In this document: positions 8,359 through 17,833 of the stretch, piece after piece
Numbering within the stretch: the stretch's first letter is position 1
Layout of the letters: each line of letters begins with the position of its first letter
From: Tardiphaga sp. 709
Lineage (GTDB): Bacteria; Pseudomonadota; Alphaproteobacteria; Rhizobiales; Xanthobacteraceae
Direction: 5' to 3'
NCBI RefSeq assembly: GCF_032401055.1
Contig: NZ_CP135529.1
Span: 4,710,501-4,774,500 of the forward strand
Length of the DNA stretch: 64,000 bases
Translations under genes and position numbers: made by a program
The notes under the pieces: model-generated
Seen by the model: the letters and a program-made list of their open reading frames with translations, nothing else
Databases searched by the model: none
What the model was told of the DNA's origin: nothing

Positions 8359-8772
8359 TTATTTAGGCTGAAGTTTCAAGGCCGCAGAGTTGATGCAGTA
8401 TCGCAATCCCGTGGGTCCGGGGCCGTCGTCGAACACATGTCCGAGATGACCATTGCACTTGGAGCACAGTACTTCCGTGCGGATCATGCCGTGGGTCACA
8501 TCGCGTTCTTCGTCGATATGACTTTCTCGTGAGGGCTGCGTGAAGCTCGGCCAGCCGCAGCCGGAATCGAACTTGGCGTCGGACTCGAACAGCGTCTGGC
8601 CGCAGCCGGCGCAGACGAAGGTGCCCGGCGTATGGTCATGTTCGTACTCGCCGGTGAACGGACGCTCCGTCGCCTTTTCGCGCAGTACCGCATACTGCAT
8701 CGGGGTCAGTTCGCGGCGCCATTCGGCTTCGCTCTTTTCGACCTTGCCGGGTGTCGTGTTGGTATCGGTCAT
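8359..8772 (-). CDS. msrB: Peptide-methionine (R)-S-oxide reductase MsrB
   Basis: A 137-residue enzyme reducing the R form of methionine sulfoxide in proteins, using thioredoxin. It carries the structural zinc Cys pairs (C54/C57 and C103/C106), the GWPSF motif, GHVFDDGP, and the catalytic cysteine C126 in RYCINS. There is no signal peptide: the ATG at 8772 has a strong AAGGAG ribosome site just upstream, so this protein should stay in the cytoplasm. It follows msrA by 41 bases on the same strand and is probably co-transcribed with it. Confidence 0.93.
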   Translation of the reverse strand: MTDTNTTPGKVEKSEAEWRRELTPMQYAVLREKATERPFTGEYEHDHTPGTFVCAGCGQTLFESDAKFDSGCGWPSFTQPSRESHIDEERDVTHGMIRTEVLCSKCNGHLGHVFDDGPGPTGLRYCINSAALKLQPK

Positions 8773-8813
8773 TCTTTCTCCTTCCCGATCGGCCGTGGCT
8801 GCGAGCGCTCAGG

Positions 8814-9530
8814 TCAATTTGTGACCTTCGACGCGCTCACCAGCGTCGGCTTTTCGATATAGTTCTGGGCAAAGATCTTCTTCAGGTTCTCGACCTTCGG
8901 AATATCGTTATAGGCAATATAGGGCTGGTTCGGGTGCAGCGTCAGGTAGTCCTGATGATAAGCCTCCGCCGGATAGAAGGCTTCGAGCATGCCGAGCTTG
9001 GTGACGATCGGCTTCTTGTAGACCTTCGCGGCATTGAGCTGAGCGATATAGGCTTCCGCCACTTTCTTCTGCTCCGGCGTCGTCGCGAAAATTTCCGACC
9101 GATATTGCGTGCCCGAATCCGGGCCCTGGCGATTCAGCTGGGTCGGGTCATGCGCCACCGAGAAATAGATCTGCAGGATCTTGCCGTAGCTGATTTTCGC
9201 CGGGTCGTATTTGATCTCGACCGCTTCGGCGTGTCCGGTCGAGCCGGTGCTCACCGCGGTGTAGTTGGCCGAGCTCTTGGAGCCGCCAGCATAGCCGGAT
9301 ACAGCGTTAACGACGCCCGCAGTGTGCTGGAATACGCCCTGGACGCCCCAGAAGCACCCACCCGCAATCACCGCAGTCTGAATGCCGGTCGCGGCCGGCG
9401 TATCCGCTGCGGGTGCGGGAATGATGACAGCCTCTTCCGCGGCAAAAGTAGGAGCCACGAGGGCGGTCGAAATCGCCAATGCGCCGGCAAAGGCGCAGAG
9501 CGAGAGGCGGCTGAACAGGGAGCGGCGCAT
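8814..9530 (-). CDS. msrA: Peptide-methionine (S)-S-oxide reductase MsrA, exported
   Basis: A 238-residue protein from the ATG at 9530 (AGAGGA seven bases upstream). Residues 1-30 form a signal peptide ending APTFA-AEE, then a short Ala/Pro linker. The MsrA domain starts at about residue 50 with the catalytic GGCFWG motif (C59), followed by GYAGG and HAEAVEI. It reduces the S form of methionine sulfoxide and, unlike the MsrB encoded next to it, appears to be exported. An upstream in-frame ATG at 9596 would bury the signal peptide and is not preferred. Confidence 0.92.
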   Translation of the reverse strand: MRRSLFSRLSLCAFAGALAISTALVAPTFAAEEAVIIPAPAADTPAATGIQTAVIAGGCFWGVQGVFQHTAGVVNAVSGYAGGSKSSANYTAVSTGSTGHAEAVEIKYDPAKISYGKILQIYFSVAHDPTQLNRQGPDSGTQYRSEIFATTPEQKKVAEAYIAQLNAAKVYKKPIVTKLGMLEAFYPAEAYHQDYLTLHPNQPYIAYNDIPKVENLKKIFAQNYIEKPTLVSASKVTN

Positions 9531-9691
9531 AGCAGGTCCTCTTGGATGATCGATGGCCGGATATCGGCAGTCTAGACCGGAGCCCGCGGTTCGCAATCGG
9601 CATTTCCGGTGGGCACATCCGAGATACGGAAGAGGGTGCCGGTTGTTACGCGATGCCGCACACGAATTCGTGAGGATCTGACAAAGGCACG

Positions 9692-9725
9692 AAAAAGCCG
9701 CGGGACGTGAGTCTCGCGGCTTTTG
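9692..9725 (-). terminator. Rho-independent terminator
   Basis: AAAAGCCGCG pairs with CGCGGCTTTT around a short loop; on the minus strand the stem ends in a T-run. It stands 22 bases beyond the stop of the BA14K gene and separates it from msrA on the same strand. Its symmetry also allows termination on the plus strand. Confidence 0.8.
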
Positions 9726-9746
9726 TTTGGGGACGGCGCTGTCCGC

Positions 9747-10136
9747 CTATGGGCAAGGATAACGGTTGCCATCGTTGTTCAGATAAGTGCCTGACGCGGG
9801 ATCGTAGGAGCGATAGCGCTGCGAGCAATAGGCTGCGTTCTGCTGGGCCGCCGCGTTGGCCTGGCTGGCAGCAATCGCGCCGCCGATGATGGCGCCCGCT
9901 GCGAGGCCGCCGACGACGGCGCCAGCGCTGGGTCCGCGGCGATAGTAGCCAGGACCGTAGCCGTAGCGTGGGCCATAACCGTAGCGGCGATAATACTGCA
10001 CGTTCTCGGTGGCCGACGGTACGGCACTGGCGAGGCTGGGCTGACTAACCAGTGGCGCTGATGTTGCCGGCGCCGAAAACGCCAGCGCACTCGCACCGAT
10101 CATCGTGGCCATCGTCAGGATTTTTGCGGGATGCAT
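9747..10136 (-). CDS. BA14K-like secreted protein
   Basis: A 129-residue protein from the ATG at 10136, with AAGGAG six bases upstream. A signal peptide (about 1-26, ending APATSA) is followed by a Tyr/Gly/Arg-rich stretch (RRYGYGPRYGYGPGYY), an Ala/Gly-rich hydrophobic segment (AVVGGLAAGAIIGGAIAA), and a C-terminal C-x-RYRSYDPASGTY...YPC motif. That end is the hallmark of the BA14K family first described as a Brucella immunoreactive, lectin-like protein. It is likely envelope-associated, and its physiological role is not established. Confidence 0.8.
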   Translation of the reverse strand: MHPAKILTMATMIGASALAFSAPATSAPLVSQPSLASAVPSATENVQYYRRYGYGPRYGYGPGYYRRGPSAGAVVGGLAAGAIIGGAIAASQANAAAQQNAAYCSQRYRSYDPASGTYLNNDGNRYPCP

Positions 10137-10255
10137 ATCGAGCTCCTTATTATGCGTAAGAGGCCGAAACGTTCGGGCGGGCATCGTGTTCCACGAGGCC
10201 TGGTGAGCCGAGACGCGTCAGATCAGCGCATGCGATTGATTGCAAAATACGCGCG

Positions 10256-11365
10256 TTAAACCACGATGCTCAAGCGCTTTGCGGCGCGGGTGATGCCCGT
10301 GTAGAGCCAGCGGGCGCGGCTCTCCTGAAATGCAAAGCTCTCGTCGAACAGGACGACATCATCCCACTGCGAGCCCTGGCTCTTGTGCACGGTCAGCACG
10401 TAGCCGTAGTCGAATTCGTCGTAAGGCTTGCGCTGTTCCCATGGCAGCGTCTCAACACCGCCGGAGAAACAGTCTGCGCGTACCGAGACCTTGGTGACCT
10501 TGCCGCCAAAATCCTCATCCGGGGAAATTCGCATGGTGATGATCTGCGATTTCGAGGCGGCGCGCGCCTTCACCCGCCACAGACCGCCGTTGAACAGCAC
10601 CTTTTTGCGGTTGTTGCGCAGGCAGACCAGCTTGTCATTGGCCACCGGCAACAGGTCCTCAATGCCAAGTTTCTGCCGCACACGCATATTGTAGGCGCGC
10701 CGCGTATTGTTGCGGCCGACCAGTACCTGATCGGCGGCCATCACGCGGTCCGGATCGAGTGCCTTGCGCGACACGATTTCGCTCAGGCCGTATTGCCCGG
10801 GCTGCAGCGAGCGTCCCTCGCGCACGTCCATCGACATGCGCACGATCGGATCGTGTTCGGCCTGACGATGCACTTCGGTCAGCATCACGTCGGGCTCGGT
10901 CTCGGTGAAGAAGCCACCGCCCTGGATCGGCGGCAACTGCGCGGGGTCGCCCAGCACCAGCAAAGGGCAGTCGAAGGACAGGAGATCGCGGCCGAGTTCG
11001 GCGTCCACCATGGAGCATTCGTCAATAACGATCAGCTTGGCCTTCGACGCCGGCGCGTCGTCCCACAGTTCGAAATTCGGCTGCTCCTCGCCGCTCTCGC
11101 GGGCGCGATAGATCAGCGAGTGAATCGTGGATGCGCCGTCGCAGCCCTTGTTGCGCATCACCAGCGCGGCCTTGCCGGTAAAGGCCGCGAATTTCACCTC
11201 GCCATCGACATTGTCGGCGACGTGCCGCGCCAATGTCGTCTTGCCGGTACCGGCAAAGCCGAACAGCCGGAACACCTGCGGTGTGCCGTTGCGGCCTGGC
11301 TTTGCCTTCAGCCAGTCGTCGACGGCTTTCAGCGCGGCATCCTGATGCGGGGTAAAGGTCGACAT
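10256..11365 (-). CDS. RecD-like AAA ATPase / superfamily 1 DNA helicase
   Basis: A 369-residue protein from the ATG at 11365. It has Walker A GFAGTGKT (36-43), a Walker B with IDECSMV (about 114-120), an RQ-type motif in EVHRQAEHD, and a C-terminal UvrD-like motif (TVHKSQGSQWDDV) followed by the arginine-finger segment YTGITRA. This is the compact RecD2/Pif1-like helicase architecture, without the RecD N-terminal domain. Such stand-alone proteins are common in alphaproteobacteria and their role is not well defined. The frame is open to 11488, but that segment lacks conserved features. Confidence 0.82.
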   Translation of the reverse strand: MSTFTPHQDAALKAVDDWLKAKPGRNGTPQVFRLFGFAGTGKTTLARHVADNVDGEVKFAAFTGKAALVMRNKGCDGASTIHSLIYRARESGEEQPNFELWDDAPASKAKLIVIDECSMVDAELGRDLLSFDCPLLVLGDPAQLPPIQGGGFFTETEPDVMLTEVHRQAEHDPIVRMSMDVREGRSLQPGQYGLSEIVSRKALDPDRVMAADQVLVGRNNTRRAYNMRVRQKLGIEDLLPVANDKLVCLRNNRKKVLFNGGLWRVKARAASKSQIITMRISPDEDFGGKVTKVSVRADCFSGGVETLPWEQRKPYDEFDYGYVLTVHKSQGSQWDDVVLFDESFAFQESRARWLYTGITRAAKRLSIVV

Positions 11366-11538
11366 TGCGTCTCTGGAAAGCGGTGCACGGCCATTTTGCC
11401 GCGACTCAGCGGGGAAAGCTAACCATTCAGGCGTCTGACGCAAGCCGGAGACCCCAAGTCGCGTGCGCCAACGTGGCCGGTTGCTCATTGTCGTTCCATG
11501 ACGCAGTTATTAGGCTGCTTGAGCCTAGGGAGCCCATT

Positions 11539-11925
11539 TTGGAACGCAGACTGCTTCAGATCGCACTGGCGATCGTCGGCCTCGTGGCCATCCTGTTCGG
11601 CCTGACCGGCGTGCTGTTCGGCACCAGCCTGTCGGGCGTCAGGCTCGGCGTGACCATGGAAGGCTATGTGCGCTTCATCAAGGGCGTGCTGGTGGCGGTC
11701 GGGCTGATCTACTGGTCGGCGATCCCGCAGATCGAAAAGCGCTTTGAGCGGATTTCGATCGTGACCTTCATCCTCGTATTCGGCGCTGCCGCGCGTCTAT
11801 TGGCCCTGCTCAGTCATGGCTTTCCGACCGTGGGACTCCTGATCAGTCTGATCGGCGAACTCGTGGTCGTCCCGATGATCTGGCTGTGGCTCCGCCATCT
11901 CGTGCGGCGGGGTGCGGTCGCATGA
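11539..11925 (+). CDS. DUF4345 family membrane protein
   Basis: About 128 residues with four membrane segments, the same family as the protein at 9-416. There is no ATG in the frame upstream of the first membrane segment. A TTG at 11539 is preceded by AGGGAG at a good distance and gives MERRLLQIALAIVG, so I use it. The downstream small gene begins inside its stop codon (ATGA overlap), so the two are translationally coupled. Function is unknown. Confidence 0.72.
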   Translation: MERRLLQIALAIVGLVAILFGLTGVLFGTSLSGVRLGVTMEGYVRFIKGVLVAVGLIYWSAIPQIEKRFERISIVTFILVFGAAARLLALLSHGFPTVGLLISLIGELVVVPMIWLWLRHLVRRGAVA

Positions 11926-12104
11926 AGCGGATCGGCATTGGGATCGTCTATGTGATCGGCGCGATTTCGATCGGTTATCTCGCGCTCTACGCCTATGCGA
12001 TGTTCACCCGGCAGGAGCTGACGCCGGGCGATCCGATCAAGATTTTTCGGAAGCAGGACGCGCCGAGCTATTCGCAGGGCGCGTCGTTGTCGTTCTTTGC
12101 GTAA
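11922..12104 (+). CDS. Small single-span membrane protein
   Basis: A 60-residue protein: a basic start (MKRIG), one membrane span (about 5-25), then a polar tail with TPGDPIKIF. Its ATG overlaps the TGA of the DUF4345 gene by four bases, which implies coupled translation. It ends exactly where the convergent flbD gene ends: the two stop codons abut without a gap. No family is recognised. Confidence 0.6.
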   Translation: MKRIGIGIVYVIGAISIGYLALYAYAMFTRQELTPGDPIKIFRKQDAPSYSQGASLSFFA

Positions 12105-13490
<1,386 letters not shown>

Positions 13491-13543
13491 GGTGATCTCC
13501 TGTTATATCCTGGTCGCGCCCTTGAGGCGCCGTTTGTCCCGAA

Positions 13544-13888
13544 TTAGCTGCGTTCAGCCTTGATGATTTCAGTCATGGTGACGCCGAGTTTTTCTTCGAC
13601 GAGGACGACTTCGCCGCGCGCCACCAGGCGGTTGTTCACGTAGATGTCGATCGCTTCGCCAACGCGGCGGTCAAGTTCGAGCACGGTGCCGGGCCCGAGC
13701 TTCAGCAATTCGCCCACACCCATCTTGGAGCGGCCGAGCACGGCAGATACTTGAACCGGAACGTCGAAGACCGCTTCGAGATCGGCGGCAATACGCGTGA
13801 CCTGTTCTTCGTCAGCATAGCCGACGTCCCCCATTGCGCCGGGATCGGTGGCATTGAGATCGGGAAGCGGAACCTGGGGATCGCTCAT
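13544..13888 (-). CDS. fliN: Flagellar motor switch protein FliN
   Basis: A 114-residue C-ring component. The N-terminal 30 residues are acidic and variable, followed by the SpoA fold (about 33-110) with the conserved VPVQVSAVLGRSKM start and the GEVVLVEEKLGVTMTEI end. With FliG and FliM it forms the cytoplasmic ring that sets the rotation direction and helps load export substrates. It lies 21 bases after fliH and 53 before flbD. No fliM is in this window. Confidence 0.93.
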   Translation of the reverse strand: MSDPQVPLPDLNATDPGAMGDVGYADEEQVTRIAADLEAVFDVPVQVSAVLGRSKMGVGELLKLGPGTVLELDRRVGEAIDIYVNNRLVARGEVVLVEEKLGVTMTEIIKAERS

Positions 13889-13909
13889 ATTCTAGTCCTC
13901 ACAGCCCTG

Positions 13910-14533
13910 TCAGGCCTGATTGCGCGACGCCATGTAGCGTCCGACGAGTTCGTTGATCTTGGCGTCGATGGTTGCGCGTTCGAGCACGACGCCGCCATCC
14001 GCCCATTCGATTTTGCAGTCGCCGTTCTCGATATCCGGCTCGGCGAGGATGACGAGGCGACCGGCGAAGCCGCTTTGTTTGGCCTGTTTCTCGATGCGCT
14101 CGCGTGCTTCGTCGTAGAGCTGGTCGTTGATGCGCACCACGAGATGCGGCGTCGAAACCAGATTCTTGAAACAGTCGTGGACCAGAGCCATGACTTCCGT
14201 GAGCGGCTCGACGGCGATCAATTCACTGCAGAGTTTGCGTGCCACCGACACCGCAACATCGACAGCTTCGGTTTCCATCTTTTCTTCGATGGCCCCGAAG
14301 CGCGACGAGATCGAGGAGATCGCAACGCCGATCTGTTCCAGCGCCAATGCGGCGCGACGGTCGCTTTCGGCCTTCGCCTCCCGCTGGGCCGCATCGAAGC
14401 CTGCGCGATAGGCCTGGGCCTCGGCGTTGGCAACCTTCTCCGCGATCTCGGCGGGCGTGATCGCGGGCGCGCGCGTCTTGTCGGGCGCTGCGAAGTCCAT
14501 ATCGAACAGAAATTTTGCGGGGGCGGCCATCAA
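13910..14533 (-). CDS. fliH: Flagellar assembly protein FliH (FlbE-like)
   Basis: A 207-residue protein in the position of Caulobacter flbE/fliH. It has a Pro/Ala-rich N-terminus, a long Ala/Glu-rich helix with [13 protein letters not shown] repeats (about 38-70), and a C-terminal domain with a [14 protein letters not shown] motif typical of FliH/YscL. FliH regulates the FliI export ATPase. Its ATG overlaps the fliG stop by four bases. The family is sequence-variable, so the call rests on both the C-terminal motif and the operon position. Confidence 0.85.
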   Translation of the reverse strand: MMAAPAKFLFDMDFAAPDKTRAPAITPAEIAEKVANAEAQAYRAGFDAAQREAKAESDRRAALALEQIGVAISSISSRFGAIEEKMETEAVDVAVSVARKLCSELIAVEPLTEVMALVHDCFKNLVSTPHLVVRINDQLYDEARERIEKQAKQSGFAGRLVILAEPDIENGDCKIEWADGGVVLERATIDAKINELVGRYMASRNQA

Positions 14534-15621
14534 TACACCAGCTCGTCGTCGGCGCGGTTCTTGGTCAGCACGATTTCGCCCTTGGCGGCGAGATCCTTGG
14601 CCAAATTCACCAGCAGTGCCTGTGCCTCGTCGACATCGCGCAGACGGACCGGGCCGAGCGCGGCCATATCGTCGGTCAGCATCTTGGCGGCGCGGGACGA
14701 CATGTTGCCCATGAAGAACGCGCGCACTTCCTCGTTGGCGCTCTTCAGTGCGATTCCCAGCTTGTCCTTATCGATGCTGCGCATCAGGGTCTGTGCCGAT
14801 CCGGCATCGAGCTTGATGAGGTCGTCGAAGGTAAACATCAGCGCCTTGATGCGCTCGGCCGCCTCGCGATTGTCTTCTTCCAGCGAGGTGATGAATCGCG
14901 TTTCGGTCTGGCGGTCGAAGTTATTGAAGATTTCCGCCATGACTTCGTGCGCGTCGCGGCGACGGGTCTGCGAGAGGTTCGACATGAACTCGACGCGCAG
15001 CGTCTGTTCCACACGCTCGATGACTTCTTTCTGGACCGCTTCCATCTTGAGCATGCGGTTGATGACGTCGAGCGCGAGATCCTCGGGGAGGATGCCGAGC
15101 ACGCGTGCTGCATGCTCCGGCTTCAGCTTCGACAGCACCACAGCGACGGTCTGCGGATATTCGTTCTTCAGGTAGTTCGCGAGAACCTCTTCCTGCACGT
15201 TGGAGAGTTTTTCCCACATGTTGCGGCCGGCAGGGCCGCGGATTTCTTCCATGATACCGCTGACGCGCTCGGACGGTAGATACTGGGTCAGCAGACGCTC
15301 AGTGGCATCGAAAGTGCCCATCAGGGCGCCCGAGGCGGACATCCGCGATACGAATTCGAGCAGCAGATCTTCGACCGTCTCCGGCTCGATGGTGCCGAGC
15401 GAGGACATGTGAAGTGAGAGCTCGCGCACTTCGTCGTCGTCGAGCTGCGCCCACACCTTGCCACCATATTGCTCACCCAGCGCCAGCATCAGGATGGCTG
15501 CGCGCTTCGGGCCGCTCAGCGGCTTCGCTGGCGCACGGCCACCCTGGCGCTGCGCGAGCGATGCTACGACGCTGGCGATGTCGCTGCTGTTGTCGCCGGT
15601 GGTTTGCGGAACGGATGCCAT
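14530..15621 (-). CDS. fliG: Flagellar motor switch protein FliG
   Basis: A 363-residue rotor protein linking the MS ring (FliF) to the C ring and contacting MotA. The N-terminal domain begins after about 30 residues ([14 protein letters not shown]). The middle domain has the [14 protein letters not shown] variant of the EHPQ motif, and the C-terminal domain carries the charged torque helix (about 310-345, with [12 protein letters not shown]). It lies five bases after fliF and overlaps fliH. Confidence 0.95.
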   Translation of the reverse strand: MASVPQTTGDNSSDIASVVASLAQRQGGRAPAKPLSGPKRAAILMLALGEQYGGKVWAQLDDDEVRELSLHMSSLGTIEPETVEDLLLEFVSRMSASGALMGTFDATERLLTQYLPSERVSGIMEEIRGPAGRNMWEKLSNVQEEVLANYLKNEYPQTVAVVLSKLKPEHAARVLGILPEDLALDVINRMLKMEAVQKEVIERVEQTLRVEFMSNLSQTRRRDAHEVMAEIFNNFDRQTETRFITSLEEDNREAAERIKALMFTFDDLIKLDAGSAQTLMRSIDKDKLGIALKSANEEVRAFFMGNMSSRAAKMLTDDMAALGPVRLRDVDEAQALLVNLAKDLAAKGEIVLTKNRADDELVY

Positions 15622-15626
15622 TCAGA

Positions 15627-17240
15627 TCACGCCGGTTCCTGCAGCCATGCGCGAACGATGGCTGCGGTTTCGTTGGGGTTACGATCGGCCAGTTCGCCTA
15701 CGCGATGCACAGATTGTGCGTGGACCTGACCCTGGATGGTGGCGACGTCGATCATGTTGGGGCCGCCGGCGGGAATGACGGTCTGTCCATCTGCGCTGAG
15801 GGCGACACCGTCGGGAAGAACGAGAGCGTTGGCTGCAGGGAGCGCCGGCACGGGCTCAGAGGCGAGGACGCGGCGGACCAGCGGGCGGATGACCATGAAC
15901 ATCACGACCAGGCCGAGCAGCATCATGACCGCGAGTTCGATGACGTGCATCACGTCATCCTTGGTGAATTGCATCATGCCGAGCAGACCGGTCGGCTCCG
16001 GCGTCGGGACGACAGTTGGGCCCTCGGCGAATTTCAGGTTGACGACCTCGACCTGATCGCCGCGCTTCTGGTCGAAGCCAATGGCCGAACGGACCAGCGC
16101 TGCGATGCGATCGAGTTCTTCCTTGGGGCGTTGGGCGTAGACCTGCTCGCCCTTCTCGTTTTTGCTGTAGCTGCCGTCGACCAGTACCGCGACCGAGATG
16201 CGATTGACACGGCCCGCTTCGGTAACTTCGGTCTTGGTGACGCGGGAGATTTCGTAATTGTTGGTTTCTTCCGACTTCTTGCTTTGATCCTTCGCCGTCC
16301 CCGTGTTGCCGGCCGCCTGATTGCCTGGCAGTTCGTTGTTGACGGTGACTTGGCCATCCCGCTCGCCGACCGCGGAGGATTCTTCGCGGCTCTGGCTGGA
16401 GCGCAATACCCGGCCTTCGGGGTCGAATTTGTCGGAGGTTTGCGTGACCTTGTTGTAGTCGAAGTCGGCTGTGAGCTGGACCCGGGCCCGGCCTGCGCCC
16501 ACCACCGAGGAAACGATCGCTTCGACCTGGCTCCGCATCCGCTTTTCGAACCCGGCGCGGCGTTCGTCACCGGTCGCGCCTTCCATGGTCGCGTCAGCGG
16601 CGCCGTCGGCGAGCAGCTGTCCGGCTTCGTCGACGATCGAAACCCGGGCCGGCTTCAGGCCGTTGACGGCCGAGGCGACGACATGGCGGATCGCCCGGAC
16701 TTGCTGCGGGTCGAGGGCGCCGCGGACGCGGACCACGATCGAGGCCGAAGGCTCAGGCGCTTCGCGGGAGAATAGGGGGCGTTCCGGCAGGACGAGGTGG
16801 ACGCGGGCGAACTGCACCCGATCGATCGCCCGGATCGTTCGCGCCAATTCGCCTTCGAGAGCGCGTAAGTGGTTGATATTTTGGACAAAGCTTGTTGTTC
16901 CGAGAGCGTCCGACTTGTCGAAGATCTCGTAGCCGACGCCGCCGCCCTTGGGCAGGCCGCCTTCGGCCAGCTTCATGCGCAGGCGGGTCACCTTGTCCTT
17001 CGGCACCATGATGGCGGCACCGTCGTTCTTCAGCTCATAGGGGATAGCCTGACGTTCCAGATCCTTGATGATTGCGGAGGAGTCCTCGACGCTCAGATCC
17101 GTGAACAGGGTGGTCATCTGCGGCGTGGTGACCCGCATGATGACGAAAGCAAAGAAGCCGATGAGCGCGGCCGTGACCGCAACCATCGCCATCAGGCGCG
17201 CCGCGCCGAGACCTTTAAGGAAACTTAGAAGACTCTGCAC
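15627..17240 (-). CDS. fliF: Flagellar MS-ring protein FliF
   Basis: About 537 residues. One membrane helix lies near 17-37, followed by the two ring-building motifs (with the PQMTTLFTDLS start), a low-complexity Gln/Asn/Lys/Ser segment near 290-320, a second membrane helix near 430-450 and a C-terminal FliG-binding tail. It forms the MS ring that nucleates the basal body. Two non-ATG starts are possible. The GTG at 17240, with AGGGG eight bases before, gives MQSLLSFLKGLG and fits the family better than the TTG at 17282. A CtrA-like site lies about 70 bases upstream. Confidence 0.93.
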   Translation of the reverse strand: MQSLLSFLKGLGAARLMAMVAVTAALIGFFAFVIMRVTTPQMTTLFTDLSVEDSSAIIKDLERQAIPYELKNDGAAIMVPKDKVTRLRMKLAEGGLPKGGGVGYEIFDKSDALGTTSFVQNINHLRALEGELARTIRAIDRVQFARVHLVLPERPLFSREAPEPSASIVVRVRGALDPQQVRAIRHVVASAVNGLKPARVSIVDEAGQLLADGAADATMEGATGDERRAGFEKRMRSQVEAIVSSVVGAGRARVQLTADFDYNKVTQTSDKFDPEGRVLRSSQSREESSAVGERDGQVTVNNELPGNQAAGNTGTAKDQSKKSEETNNYEISRVTKTEVTEAGRVNRISVAVLVDGSYSKNEKGEQVYAQRPKEELDRIAALVRSAIGFDQKRGDQVEVVNLKFAEGPTVVPTPEPTGLLGMMQFTKDDVMHVIELAVMMLLGLVVMFMVIRPLVRRVLASEPVPALPAANALVLPDGVALSADGQTVIPAGGPNMIDVATIQGQVHAQSVHRVGELADRNPNETAAIVRAWLQEPA

Positions 17241-17306
17241 GAACCAGCCCCTGAGATTCGGCCTCAAAGACCGACTGGGCAAATTTTGCCGGGGTATGGT
17301 TTCGAT

Positions 17307-17326
17307 ATGGTTAACGGCGGTTAACG
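17307..17326 (-). promoter_or_regulatory. CtrA-like binding site upstream of fliF
   Basis: On the minus strand the sequence reads CGTTAACCGCCGTTAACCAT. It contains two TTAAC half-sites six bases apart, the second being the exact TTAACCAT half-motif reported for CtrA in alphaproteobacteria. The full consensus is TTAA-N7-TTAA, so the spacing is one base short. It is 67-86 bases before the fliF GTG, and fliF operons are classic CtrA targets. Confidence 0.6.
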
Positions 17327-17351
17327 GGTGGCAAAAATATGGCCAAATGAC

Positions 17352-17384
17352 GAAAACCGGCTTCCCATGAGGGAGCCGGTTTTC
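17352..17384 (-). terminator. Rho-independent terminator after sciP
   Basis: GAAAACCGGCTTCCC pairs with GGGAGCCGGTTTTC around ATGA, and the stem is flanked by A and T runs so it can work on both strands. On the minus strand it lies 28 bases past the sciP stop and just upstream of the fliF promoter region. Confidence 0.85.
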
Positions 17385-17411
17385 ATCGAATTGGAGATAT
17401 TAACGATCCGT

Positions 17412-17687
17412 TTACTGACGATACTGCTGGATGCGGGTGGTCCGCAGTCCTGCCAGACCGTGCTGGTCGATCGAGAACTGCCAGGAGAGGAATTCGTCGA
17501 CTGTCAGCGTATAACGGCTGCAGGCTTCCTCCAGGGACAGAAGGCCACCGCGGACGGCGGCCACAACTTCGGCTTTGCGGCGGATGACCCACCGTTTAGT
17601 TCCGGGCGCGGGCAGATCCGCAATTGTTAACGGACTGCCGTCAGGCCCGATGACGTATTTGACCCTCGGGCGATGGGGTTCTGTCAT
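17412..17687 (-). CDS. sciP: CtrA inhibitor SciP (DUF1153)
   Basis: A 91-residue protein from the ATG at 17687. It has the highly conserved YVIGPDGSPLTIADLP, RWVIRRKAEVVAAVRGGLLS and TRIQQYRQ blocks of the SciP/DUF1153 family, a small helix-turn-helix protein. In Caulobacter SciP binds CtrA and blocks its activation of transcription, and is itself CtrA-activated. Here the gene has a near-consensus CtrA box 58 bases upstream and lies directly before the fliF operon, separated by a terminator. An in-frame ATG at 17708 would add seven residues lacking conservation. Confidence 0.93.
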   Translation of the reverse strand: MTEPHRPRVKYVIGPDGSPLTIADLPAPGTKRWVIRRKAEVVAAVRGGLLSLEEACSRYTLTVDEFLSWQFSIDQHGLAGLRTTRIQQYRQ

Positions 17688-17744
17688 GGCGTACTCACAA
17701 ACTCTCAACCACTGAACTCACTTCAACAATCTACGCCCAGCGAC

Positions 17745-17759
17745 TTAAAATTTGCCTAA
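17745..17759 (-). promoter_or_regulatory. CtrA-like box upstream of sciP
   Basis: TTAA-AATTTGC-CTAA: the two half-sites have the exact seven-base CtrA spacing with one mismatch. It is 58 bases before the sciP start and is the only such pair in the 146-base flgD-sciP gap, in keeping with the known CtrA control of sciP. Confidence 0.5.
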
Positions 17760-17833
17760 GCCTACAACTCCAATGCGAATAGAACTGGATTTGGTTCGAA
17801 ATAATCGTCCCGAGGAGATGATGCGGCGCAGCG

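Noticed and set aside
10385-11422. 345-codon plus-strand frame opposite the RecD-like ATPase
   Set aside because: The minus-strand gene has complete helicase motifs; the plus frame is His/Gln/Arg-rich without any.
13751-15175. 474-codon open frame antisense to fliH and fliG
   Set aside because: It is Arg/Ser/Leu-rich with no domain, and the frame stays open because of GC-rich codon bias opposite a strongly conserved operon.
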